Below, in pieces: positions 27,842 to 36,007 of a DNA stretch of 64,000 nt (position 1 is the stretch's first letter; each line of letters starts with the position of its first letter). Source of the stretch: Deltaproteobacteria bacterium (GTDB taxonomy: Bacteria > Desulfobacterota > Binatia > HRBIN30 > JACQVA1). Made by a program: the position numbers and the translations under genes. The notes beneath the pieces were generated by a model. That model did not search any database, was not told the DNA's origin, and saw only the letters and a program-made list of their open reading frames with translations. The DNA lies in NCBI GenBank assembly GCA_016178705.1, contig JACOST010000011.1:62001-126000 (forward strand). The letters run 5' to 3'.

Positions 27842-28456
27842 ATGGTACGCGGGTTGCAAATTTCAGCAGCGATGCTCCGAGAATCTGAAGCGATACAGCG
27901 CAAGCAGACCTTCCTGCTGTGCCGCTATGTCCTGATCCTTGCCACTGGTGCGATGGCGTTCATCGAGATCGCCGCACTGGCCTCGCCATTCCCCGTAGCG
28001 ATCGTGATGGCGGTGGCGATTGCTTCCAACCTCGTGCTGGGCCAAGCCTCGCCGTTCAGCTTCTTCGATGCATGGATGCAGGCGCCGGTGTTGGTCGCCG
28101 ACACCGCGCTGATTTCGACCTGTCTGCTGCTCAGCCGAGCCGGCGCAGAGTTCTTCATGTTTTTTTTCTTCGTGCTGATCATGGCCGCCAAGCTGGAGAA
28201 CCTGATCGCCCTCGCCATCGGCGCGACCGCAATCGGCTTCGCGAGTTTTTTGTTGGCGGATTGGGATGCAGGGTGGGCCTCGCCGACGATGATGCGCATC
28301 CCGTTCATGTTCGCGACCGGCTTGTTCTTCGGCTACGTCGTGTTGCCCGAGAAGACCGGCACGATGGTTGGCTTCAACGGAGTGCGGCCGCTCTCCTACG
28401 TCAACCGCCCGCCGTCCAAGCCGGGGCATAAGCCTGCTCCCGCCTGGCAGTACTAA
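27842..28456 (+). CDS. Hypothetical polytopic membrane protein
   Basis: About 204 aa if it starts at the ATG at 27842; ATG 27872 and an earlier start at 27737 are also in frame. Five or six hydrophobic segments lie between about residues 25 and 175, then a Pro-rich, basic tail ending at PAWQY. The layout resembles the membrane sensor module found in front of GGDEF or histidine kinase domains, but no output domain follows. The tail ends about 120 bp before the tRNA gene. Function unknown. Confidence 0.6.
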   Translation: MVRGLQISAAMLRESEAIQRKQTFLLCRYVLILATGAMAFIEIAALASPFPVAIVMAVAIASNLVLGQASPFSFFDAWMQAPVLVADTALISTCLLLSRAGAEFFMFFFFVLIMAAKLENLIALAIGATAIGFASFLLADWDAGWASPTMMRIPFMFATGLFFGYVVLPEKTGTMVGFNGVRPLSYVNRPPSKPGHKPAPAWQY

Positions 28457-28577
28457 CCTCGATCGACATCGCTGATTCGTCGTTACCGAGTCACCCGGTC
28501 GCCTGTGTCGTCCGCGGCGCGTTGACAAGCGGGAGGGGTTCTCCTATCGTTCCGTGCACTGCACGACACTCACCTGT

Positions 28578-28651
<74 letters not shown>

Positions 28652-28655
28652 CTTC

Positions 28656-28682
28656 GAGAGCCCTTGTGCCACAAGGGCTCTC
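28656..28682 (+). terminator. Hairpin terminator after tRNA-Gly
   Basis: A perfect 12-bp stem GAGAGCCCTTGT/ACAAGGGCTCTC with a 3-base loop, 6 bases after the tRNA. No T run follows, but position and stability fit a tRNA terminator. Confidence 0.7.
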
Positions 28683-28755
28683 GCCGCGTTCCTTCGCGAT
28701 CGCGATGATGTGACACTGCGCCTTGCCCTCGATGCGCAATGACGGGAAGGCATCC

Positions 28756-29721
28756 TTACGCCCGCGCGGCGAAGCCCTTGAACAAGCGCCACGCATTGCC
28801 GTGCCGCACCATGGCTTGTTCTTCCGGCGTGAAGGGCAGCGCCGCGAAGAAGCTCTCCGCCATGCGCACGCGGTCCTCGTTGGCGAAGGGGTAGTCGGTG
28901 CCGTAGACGATCTGCGAGATCGGCACGAGGGCGCGCAGCGCGGCGATCTGCTGTGGCATCACGGAGAGGGCCGTGTCGTAGAAGAAGCGCGCAAAGGCCT
29001 GGATCGCGTCGGGCAGCGCCACGGCGCGCTCTCCGAGCACGGGCGTCGAGCCGATCGCCGCGATGCGCGGCGCGAGAAACGGCAGCGTGCCGCCAGCGTG
29101 AGGGAGAATGAAGTTGATGCGCGGGTGGCGCGTCAGCGCCCCCGAATAGAGCAGGCTCAGCGCGGTGCGCGTCGTGTCGAACGGAAACTCGATCATCGGC
29201 GCCGGCAGCTCGAGGCCGAAGGCTTCGAAGCAGCACGGCGACGTCGGATGAATGAAGACCGTCGCGGCGCGCTCGTCGAGCATCTCGAGAAGCGGCGCGA
29301 GCCGCGCATCTCCGAGGTAGCACCCTTCGGCGTGCGTCGGCAGAGCGACGCCGTCCAGCTCGAGCTGCTCGAGCGCGCGTTCGAGCTCGGCGAGGCTCGT
29401 CGCGACGTCGGGCAGCGGCAGAATCGCGAACGCTCCGAAGCGGCCCGCGTGGCGGCGCCGCATCTCCGCCGCGGCGTCGTTGACCGCGCGGCAGAGAGTC
29501 ACGGCCTTCGTCCGATCGAGGAAGCTCACGTGCGGCGAGGAGACCGAGAGCACCGCGACGCCAATCCCGACCTCGTCCATGATCCCGAGCGCGCGCTCCG
29601 GCGACCAGTCGGGCACCGGCATCCCGCCATCGAGAGTCTTCAGCCCCGCGTCCGCCAGCGCCTGCCGATACGCCGGCGGCAGGAAGTGGGCGTGAACGTC
29701 GATCGTGCGTGGGTCGGGCAT
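28756..29721 (-). CDS. Amidohydrolase of the ACMSD-like family (PF04909)
   Basis: 321 aa. The metal motif IDVHAHFLP is at the N-terminus, then FIHPTSP, ILPHAGGTLPFLAPR and the late Asp in YGTDYPF. These match the aminocarboxymuconate-semialdehyde decarboxylase-like branch of the amidohydrolases, which decarboxylate or hydrolyse ring-derived acids with one zinc. It starts 38 bp after the next hydrolase gene on the same strand, so the two likely form a small catabolic operon within the island. The substrate is unknown. Confidence 0.87.
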   Translation of the reverse strand: MPDPRTIDVHAHFLPPAYRQALADAGLKTLDGGMPVPDWSPERALGIMDEVGIGVAVLSVSSPHVSFLDRTKAVTLCRAVNDAAAEMRRRHAGRFGAFAILPLPDVATSLAELERALEQLELDGVALPTHAEGCYLGDARLAPLLEMLDERAATVFIHPTSPCCFEAFGLELPAPMIEFPFDTTRTALSLLYSGALTRHPRINFILPHAGGTLPFLAPRIAAIGSTPVLGERAVALPDAIQAFARFFYDTALSVMPQQIAALRALVPISQIVYGTDYPFANEDRVRMAESFFAALPFTPEEQAMVRHGNAWRLFKGFAARA

Positions 29722-29759
29722 GTCGTGGAGTCGATCGGTGCGGGCGAGGCTCGGCTCCG

Positions 29760-30698
29760 CTACCGCGGCGAGGGAAGGCCCTCGGTCCAGGACGAGAGAA
29801 TGTTAACAAAGCGCTCCGGATCGGCTTGGTGCATGCTGTGAGCAGCGTCGGGCGCTTGGACCAGCTCGAAAGGTTGGCCGGCACTCGCGACTAACTCACG
29901 CACTCTCTCCACTTGGAAGTCGGATATGGCGCCCATGAGCGCGCCGGAGACCGGGTCAATGAATCGCATGTGATGGGTGAACAGCAGCGGCGTGCGCACC
30001 TGCGCCAACATCCTTTCATGCGGGCAATTCACGGCAACGGTGCCTTGGATGAAGGCCCGACCCCATTCCGGATCATACTCTCTGAGGTTTTGCGCCGGCT
30101 CCGCGAACTGGCTGAGAAACTGGTTCGCCGGATGGGGATCTTTGGCTTGTGCCGCCCGCAGACCCTCGAAGTCGCCAACAGACCACTGGTCTCCAAGATA
30201 GCGGCTGAGGAGCTCGAAGATGGGTCCCGCCGACTGCCGGATGGAGTGACCGTATTTCGGGTGAACTTCAGCGGTAAAAAACGGCGCATCCTCGCAATGC
30301 ACGCCCCTGATTTGTCCGGGCATCGCATACGCCGAAAGCCAGGCCGCGAGCAGCCCACCGGACGAGTTCCCGCTGACGATGACCGGCCTGCCGATCGCGA
30401 GTGCGATGAATCGCACGAGATCGTTGCCCATGTTGTTGAGGGAGTAACGGCCGGGCGTCCTTGTGCTACGCCCCTGTCCGCGAAGATCGACCGCGAACAC
30501 CTGGAAGCGCGACTCGAGGAGGGAGATCGCTTTCTCGAAACCCCACCAGGACTCGGTCTGGCCGGGGATCAGCAGAAGCGCCGGCTTGTCGCTCGAACCC
30601 GCGACGACGTAGTTCATGCGAACTTCGCCGAGATCGACCACCTGCTCCTCGTAGGTGTGAGGTACAAACACGTCTTGCAGGTCTTGCAGGTTTTGCAT
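29760..30698 (-). CDS. Alpha/beta hydrolase
   Basis: 312 aa from ATG at 30698 with GAGAGGAG upstream; a longer frame to 30776 lacks a ribosome site. Motifs: LLLIPGQTESWWG (oxyanion region), VDLRGQGRS, nucleophile elbow VSGNSSGG, and APDAAHSMHQADPERF with the catalytic His. It resembles enzymes for C-C or ester bond hydrolysis. It is the first gene of the pair with the amidohydrolase. The mRNA start has two copies of CTTGCAGGT-type words that encode QNLQDLQD. Confidence 0.88.
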   Translation of the reverse strand: MQNLQDLQDVFVPHTYEEQVVDLGEVRMNYVVAGSSDKPALLLIPGQTESWWGFEKAISLLESRFQVFAVDLRGQGRSTRTPGRYSLNNMGNDLVRFIALAIGRPVIVSGNSSGGLLAAWLSAYAMPGQIRGVHCEDAPFFTAEVHPKYGHSIRQSAGPIFELLSRYLGDQWSVGDFEGLRAAQAKDPHPANQFLSQFAEPAQNLREYDPEWGRAFIQGTVAVNCPHERMLAQVRTPLLFTHHMRFIDPVSGALMGAISDFQVERVRELVASAGQPFELVQAPDAAHSMHQADPERFVNILSSWTEGLPSPR

Positions 30699-30863
30699 CG
30701 CGCTCCTCTCAAGGGACGGACGTGGGGTTGTGCCCAAAGCTGAGTCCCACTCATCCCTTGTGCCCCCAAACTCCATCCGGCCAGAAATTTCAAGCCTTTC
30801 CGAGGATCGGAGGCTGAGCGAGGATCGCCCGACATGTGCGCCGTTTTCGAATCAGCGCCTGCG

Positions 30864-31760
30864 CTAGAGCACCGCGATGTCGAGCTCGCGAAGGCGATCG
30901 GGGTCTGCAACGACCTCGACCCGCGCGACCTTGCCGTTGGTGAAGGTGAAGGTCAGTACCCGGGACAGCTTGCCGCCCGGCGCGACGATCAATCCGGCCG
31001 ATCCATTGATGAGCGCCGGCTGTACAAATTGCAGCCCTCGCGAAAGCGCGATGAACTGTTTCGCCCACGTCGAGGCGCCTCTGAGCTCCCGCGGCTTGCC
31101 GACCTCCGCTGCCGGGGCATTGATGCGTGCCGCGGCATCGATGCGAACGACGGCATCCGGATCGAGCACGGCGAGGAGTCCCTCGATGTCGCCCGCGCGC
31201 GCCGCCCTCAGAAACGCCTCCACCACTTCGCGCTGACGAGCCCTGCCGGCGTCCGATGGCGCTGGCGAGCCGCGCACGCGTCGGCGCGCGCGGCTCGCCA
31301 GCTGCTTTGCCGCGTCCGGCGACCGTCCGACGATGGAACCGATCTCGTCGAACGGCATGCCGAACAGATCATGCAGGACGAACGCGAGGCGTTCGGCGGG
31401 CGTCAGCGTGTCGAGCACGACAAGCAGCGCCACGCCGACCGAGTCCGCGAGCACTGCTTCGCCTTCGGGATCGGCGCCTTCCCCGCGCACGATGCTCGGC
31501 TCGGTGACCTGCGCGCCAATCGGCTCTTCGCGTCGTGACTTCCGCGAGCGCAGCATGTCCAGACACACGCGCGAGACGACGGTCGTCAACCAACCGCCCA
31601 GGTTTTCGACGGTGGCCGTGTCGATGCGGTTGAGACGCAGCCACGCTTCCTGCACCGCGTCCTCGGCTTCGCTCAGCGAGCCGAGCATGCGGTAGGCCAC
31701 TCCGCGCAGCCGTAGCCGGTTCTCTTCGAATCGCTCGGTCAGCCAGCTTTGCTGTTCCAT
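30864..31760 (-). CDS. ECF sigma factor with C-terminal SnoaL-like domain (ECF41/SigJ type)
   Basis: 298 aa. Sigma region 2 is at the N-terminus (RGVAYRMLGSLSEAEDAVQEAWLRL), region 4 at about 110-165 (LTPAERLAFVLHDLFGMPFDEIGSIVGRS), and an NTF2/SnoaL-like domain occupies 180-298. The C-terminus VVADPDRLRELDIAVL corresponds to the NPDKL motif of ECF41 factors, in which this domain tunes sigma activity instead of an anti-sigma factor. ECF41 genes are typically next to a carboxymuconolactone decarboxylase or oxidoreductase target. Here the divergent neighbour is a small membrane protein with a VOC gene behind it, which are possible targets. Confidence 0.92.
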   Translation of the reverse strand: MEQQSWLTERFEENRLRLRGVAYRMLGSLSEAEDAVQEAWLRLNRIDTATVENLGGWLTTVVSRVCLDMLRSRKSRREEPIGAQVTEPSIVRGEGADPEGEAVLADSVGVALLVVLDTLTPAERLAFVLHDLFGMPFDEIGSIVGRSPDAAKQLASRARRRVRGSPAPSDAGRARQREVVEAFLRAARAGDIEGLLAVLDPDAVVRIDAAARINAPAAEVGKPRELRGASTWAKQFIALSRGLQFVQPALINGSAGLIVAPGGKLSRVLTFTFTNGKVARVEVVADPDRLRELDIAVL

Positions 31761-31887
31761 GTTACGTTCCCACCTTCTGCTTCGTCATACCCCTGACGAA
31801 TGACAAAAGCCCGAGGTGACAGATAAGGATGCTCATGCAGTCTCGAACGTCCAATGCAGCCATGATTCTCCGGGAGAGATGCCTTCT

Positions 31888-32316
31888 ATGAAACGAACCT
31901 TCGCTCTTATTCTCGCCGCTCTGGCTGCAGCCGCCCTGTTCGGGGCGCTTGTGCATGCCGTACTGGTGGCCGCGCACGTTTCGGAGCCAGCCGCCACCAC
32001 GGTTTACGGCCTGACCCCACGGCGACTGTGGGCCACCATGGCCGCTGTGCTGGCGCTGGTCGGCGTAGTCATCGGTGGGCTGGCTCTGCGCCGATCCGCC
32101 AGTCGTATCGGCACCGGTAACGGCAGAATGGGGGCCATCGCGGCCCTGGCGGCGGGGCTGATCGCCGTAATCAACGGCGGGCTGAATTTGGCCATCGCCG
32201 AAGGTGGTCCAGGCACTGGCAACGGAGTAGTCGGTGGCGCCGCGGCCCTGGTGCTGGGGCTGATCGGCATGGCCCTCGGTGGGCTGGCTCTGGCCCGCTC
32301 CCGTCGCACCGGCTGA
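31888..32316 (+). CDS. Small membrane protein, DUF6223-like
   Basis: 142 aa from ATG at 31888 (GGGAGAG upstream). N-terminal signal-like helix, then three Gly/Ala-rich hydrophobic helices with short GNG linkers (IGTGNGRMGAIAAL and GTGNGVVGGAAALVLG). This pattern and the TVYGLTPRRLWATMAAVLAL opening fit DUF6223, which I associate mainly with actinobacteria. Function unknown. It is divergent from the ECF41 gene and may be under its control. Confidence 0.7.
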   Translation: MKRTFALILAALAAAALFGALVHAVLVAAHVSEPAATTVYGLTPRRLWATMAAVLALVGVVIGGLALRRSASRIGTGNGRMGAIAALAAGLIAVINGGLNLAIAEGGPGTGNGVVGGAAALVLGLIGMALGGLALARSRRTG

Positions 32317-32421
32317 CCCCGCTCGGACAGTTCCGGCGTGACGTCGGTCTGCTCGATTGCAGTATCCGCTGTACCAACAACATGGACCGATCGAACACCC
32401 GCTGAGATTCAAGGAGAAGCC

Positions 32422-32832
32422 ATGACCAACCCGAGTGAGATGGTGAGTGTCCGTTACATGGTCGATGACGTCGAAGCTGCCCTCGCCTTCTACACGAAGT
32501 TCCTCGACTTCAAAGTTCTGACGAGCTTCGTTCCTGCTTTCGCCGACGTTGCCCGCGGCAACCTGCGGCTGCTGCTCAGCGGACCGACAAGCTCTGCGGC
32601 GCGGCCAATGCCGGATGGCACCAAGCCGGGGCCCGGCGGCTGGAACCGCATCCACCTCATCGTCGACGACATCGATGCCGAGGTCGCCCGTCTCCGCGCC
32701 GCCGGTGCTCGGTTCCGCAACGACATCCTCGAAGGACCCGGCGGCAAGCAGACCCTGCTCCAAGACCCCTCCGGCAACGTCGTCGAACTCTTCCAACCCG
32801 CCGCCACTCGCCTTGGTCCTCGCAGCAAGTAA
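32422..32832 (+). CDS. VOC-family (glyoxalase/dioxygenase-like) protein
   Basis: 136 aa from ATG at 32422 with AAGGAGAAGCC upstream. The two paired beta-alpha-beta-beta-beta modules are visible: VRYMVDDVEAALAFYTKFLDFKVL and HLIVDDIDAEVARLRAAGA followed by LQDPSGNVVELFQP. Candidate metal ligands are a His in the second half (IHLIVDD) and a Glu near the C-terminus (VVELF); the first-strand His is Arg/Tyr here. Small stand-alone VOC proteins act as lyases, isomerases, dioxygenases or antibiotic-binding resistance proteins. Confidence 0.88.
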   Translation: MTNPSEMVSVRYMVDDVEAALAFYTKFLDFKVLTSFVPAFADVARGNLRLLLSGPTSSAARPMPDGTKPGPGGWNRIHLIVDDIDAEVARLRAAGARFRNDILEGPGGKQTLLQDPSGNVVELFQPAATRLGPRSK

Positions 32833-32907
32833 TAGAAAACGGAACCACCGAGGCACAGATCCCCAGGGGATGAGGAGTACGCCGGTAGCCGGGCACGCTC
32901 CGCCCTC

Positions 32908-33174
32908 GTGACGGCGCGGAACAACATGGGCGATCTCAAGAAGGAACTCCCCTCGCTTCGCCTCGATGACGAGCCGCCGCGCTCGCGACGCGGGGTGTGG
33001 GTGGTGATCGCTCTGCTTGTGTTCATCGTCGCTGCGGGCACGATCTTCTCGTAGGGCCACGGCGCATTCGCCGCGACGGAGGTCGCGACGACGATGCCGC
33101 GCGTCGAGAGATCGGGAGGCGCGCCGCCAGGAACGCCGCTGCTCACCGCGTCCTGATATGTCGTGGCGCGTCGC
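32908..33174 (+). pseudogene. Remnant of a HlyD/MacA-type membrane fusion protein gene
   Basis: The frame opens with MGDLKKELPSLRLDDEPP, an Arg-rich stretch and one membrane helix (VVIALLVFIVAAGTIF), the usual start of periplasmic adaptors of ABC exporters. A TAG at 33052 stops it. The same frame then continues for 33 codons to a TGA at 33154 placed inside what reads LTAS-stop-YVVARR, where the family has ASGYVVARR, so a Gly codon has become a stop. Nothing of the long coiled-coil part remains. It is the partner gene of the MacB-type remnants at 37548 and 39483. Confidence 0.75.
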
Positions 33175-33364
33175 ACAAGAATGCCCAGCGATCCTCGCTG
33201 ATCTGTCCTTGGCTGCAATCGATCATGCTTCAACCTAAACGACGGCATCGTGCACAATCAAACGGTCATCGTGGCCATAGACACTGGCCAAGACCAAGCC
33301 CAGCACGGGCCGTCCAGGTGCAGTGAGCGCTCGTCAAATTTAGGCGGCCCTGGGACGAGAAGAA

Positions 33365-36007
33365 ATGAAATTCCACCACTGGCCTCGTGGAAAACATCGG
33401 GCCGACCCTCTACTATACAGAAAAGGGAATGACGTTCGGGGTGAGACGGTGACGATCGACTACGACCCGACGATGGACGAGCTTCGCGGCATTGGCGAGC
33501 GCAATCTTGAGTTCATGGAACTCATCGCCAAGCACTGCGCGCACATGAAGGTGGTGCAATCGCCGTTTATGGGTCGCGGTATGGCCGAGGAAATGCTCCA
33601 TATGCCCCTGAACGGCCGGACGATTCGTTGCGAGCACGCGAGGAAACCGGGTGGATCGGCGATCCGATTGGACTGGATCGCCGTCGAGTTCTATCGGGAT
33701 AACTGCGTCCAGTGCCCTTTTCGCGAGCCCAGAGGTGTCCCGAACCTCAAGATGTGCGTCGACGAACTCGACCAGCGCGCCGCGTCGGAAGCGACCGCGC
33801 GCGATCAGGCCCGGCAGAAACAGAACGCCGAGCGTGAGGCGCGCCGTGTTCACCGCCACCGCTTGATCGCGGGCGAGCCGTACGCCACGATCGAACAAAT
33901 CATGCACCTCGATCGGCTCGACGCTGAGTCGGCCGATCACGATGCGGGGACGCAGCTGCGTACCGTTGCCCAGCATGCGCCAGAGCTGTTCACGCCCGCG
34001 GCCGTTGCGGTGCTCATCGAAACCGCCCGTGTGATTGAGCATCCGGCACTGCTCTCCACGCTGCGCGCCCTGGCGCACGCGGGACGTGTCGACGCCCGAC
34101 AAGCAACTGGTGTTGCGCTAGAGACCCTGGCGCACTCAGTGATGGTGGAAGCCGCGCATTTCGTTATTGACTTCTCGGAACACGTCAACGTTGGGGCCCT
34201 TACATCTGCGCTCGACTCGTTGGTGGTCATCGCAGGCCGCTCGGCCGATGGCATACCCCACGAACCGGCGCCAGAACCCAAGCCGCTCCTCGCAGCTCTA
34301 CGCATTGCGCCGATCCATGTACTCGAGCGCGTCGAAGCGTGGATCGCTTCCGATGATGATGCCCAGGCATCTTGCGGCGCACAAGCTGCGGCGGCCATCA
34401 TTGGTGTGGAACCGGGAGCGGCTCCGGTGATTGCGTCGCGGCTTCTCGATCGTCTCGCCCGGGTGCGCGTCGGCCTCTTAACGCGCACCGAAAGGCGGGG
34501 GCCGCTGGGATCGATCACGCGCGCGCTTACGGCGGCACTCCTTGCCGGGCCGGCAAAAGTCCGCAATCTCATCGAGCAGCGCGCTCGGTGTCTTTCGCGG
34601 GAGCTGCGCGACTCGCTGTTTGGAGCGTTCGACGGCGTGGTTCGTCGTTCGCTTCGAACCGAAGGTGATCCCGCGCTCCCGAGCGACGCTGGCCTGATGG
34701 TTGTTGAATTCAGCCTGGAACGGTTGAAGGAAGACTGGGGCACGCAGGTTTCTGTCGAGGCCGCAGATACACTACAGCTGATAGCGCGCTACCACCCCGA
34801 GCTCCTCAAGGGACGAGAGCTCAGAGTCTGGGCGGCAGTCGTAGAGGAAGCGCAATGGGTTAAGCCGGCGCCGACGACGCTGACGATCGCGCCCATGGAG
34901 GACGAAGATCTCCTCGAATCCATGACGGCCACGAGTTCGCACGGGGGACGGCTCTGGCGTCTGCGATCCACGCTCGACCTGCTCCTAACGCACGAGCCCG
35001 ACGCCGTCGCAACAACCGTCTTCGCCCTCCTGAAAGAGAAGGAGCTCCGCGACGAGTCGATCCTCCAGATTCGTGCTGAAGCGGTGCGCGTCCTGGGTCC
35101 GCTCGGATGCCAGCCGAGATTCCTGCGCTCGGTCATCCCATACCTCTATACGGCGCTCTTGGGGACGGACGTGCGTTTGCGAGCGACCGCCGTGGACGCC
35201 TGGGTCGAGATCAGGCAACAAGTAGCAGTCCATGAGCTTCCCGCCGAGCTCGATGCGCTCGTACCGGTACTCCTCGGCGATCCCTATGTCGCCGTCCGGC
35301 TGCGCATGCTCAAAGCAGTAGGGACACTCGGCATTGGCGATGACATGATCGATAGCGCGGCTCTCAGAGTCATCGAGGTTGCGACGCAGAAGCCGGAGGC
35401 ACCGGATGCCATCGAGGATGCCGTGGGGGTGCTGCAATGGCTCGCTTCGCGCACCAAGGATCCGCAGACCGCGATCAAGATTCGGCAGTTCTGTCTCAAG
35501 TTCGCGGGGCAGCTCAATGACTACCGCCTCAGAGACTTCGTGCTGCGCGCCCGTGACGACTTCGCGCGTTACCCGCAGTATGCTGATCTCTTGCTCAAGG
35601 CGCTGACGTCCGAGCTACTCCTCGACCCGATGGACGATCAAGCGCGATGTCTCGAACTCCTGTGGCATGTGCCTCCGTCGATCCTCGGTGGACGTGTCAA
35701 CAGCGTTGTCGCGGCGGCGCGTGCTCATCTGCCTCACCTGCCGTATCGAGCGCTTCGTTATGTCGAGGTGCTCCAGCAAGCCGGGCTCTTTACGGAAGCC
35801 GCCAACCTTTCCGACGAGATCGTGCTCGCCATCCCCGACACCACCGAGTTCGCGCCACGCCGCTCGCACTCGTTCGCCGTACAAGCGGCCGCCCATCTGG
35901 AATGCGAGACTGCCGTCGGCAACGCGGACGGGGTCGCATACTGGCTGGCGCGGTGGCGGGAAGCGCTCGGACTCTACCGCCGCGCGCGCGCCGACGCCGA
36001 GCGATGA
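33365..36007 (+). CDS. Large helical-repeat protein with N-terminal four-Cys cluster (cassette gene A)
   Basis: 880 aa from ATG at 33365 (weak GAGAAGAA site); GTG at 33449 would give 852 aa. I recognise no named family. The N-terminal 140 residues hold Cys89, Cys114, Cys117 and Cys131 (C-x24-C-x2-C-x13-C), suited to a zinc or iron-sulfur site. A charged coiled-coil-like stretch follows at about 138-165. From about 190 to the end the chain is almost all amphipathic helices of 15-20 residues in pairs, often with a Pro or Asp between, as in HEAT/ARM repeats (for example DVRLRATAVDAWVEI and DPYVAVRLRMLKAVGTLG). There are no P-loop, helicase, membrane or signal segments. Its last codons overlap gene B (ATGA), so both are made together. 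A scaffold or sensor role for the nuclease is inference. Confidence 0.8.
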   Translation: MKFHHWPRGKHRADPLLYRKGNDVRGETVTIDYDPTMDELRGIGERNLEFMELIAKHCAHMKVVQSPFMGRGMAEEMLHMPLNGRTIRCEHARKPGGSAIRLDWIAVEFYRDNCVQCPFREPRGVPNLKMCVDELDQRAASEATARDQARQKQNAEREARRVHRHRLIAGEPYATIEQIMHLDRLDAESADHDAGTQLRTVAQHAPELFTPAAVAVLIETARVIEHPALLSTLRALAHAGRVDARQATGVALETLAHSVMVEAAHFVIDFSEHVNVGALTSALDSLVVIAGRSADGIPHEPAPEPKPLLAALRIAPIHVLERVEAWIASDDDAQASCGAQAAAAIIGVEPGAAPVIASRLLDRLARVRVGLLTRTERRGPLGSITRALTAALLAGPAKVRNLIEQRARCLSRELRDSLFGAFDGVVRRSLRTEGDPALPSDAGLMVVEFSLERLKEDWGTQVSVEAADTLQLIARYHPELLKGRELRVWAAVVEEAQWVKPAPTTLTIAPMEDEDLLESMTATSSHGGRLWRLRSTLDLLLTHEPDAVATTVFALLKEKELRDESILQIRAEAVRVLGPLGCQPRFLRSVIPYLYTALLGTDVRLRATAVDAWVEIRQQVAVHELPAELDALVPVLLGDPYVAVRLRMLKAVGTLGIGDDMIDSAALRVIEVATQKPEAPDAIEDAVGVLQWLASRTKDPQTAIKIRQFCLKFAGQLNDYRLRDFVLRARDDFARYPQYADLLLKALTSELLLDPMDDQARCLELLWHVPPSILGGRVNSVVAAARAHLPHLPYRALRYVEVLQQAGLFTEAANLSDEIVLAIPDTTEFAPRRSHSFAVQAAAHLECETAVGNADGVAYWLARWREALGLYRRARADAER

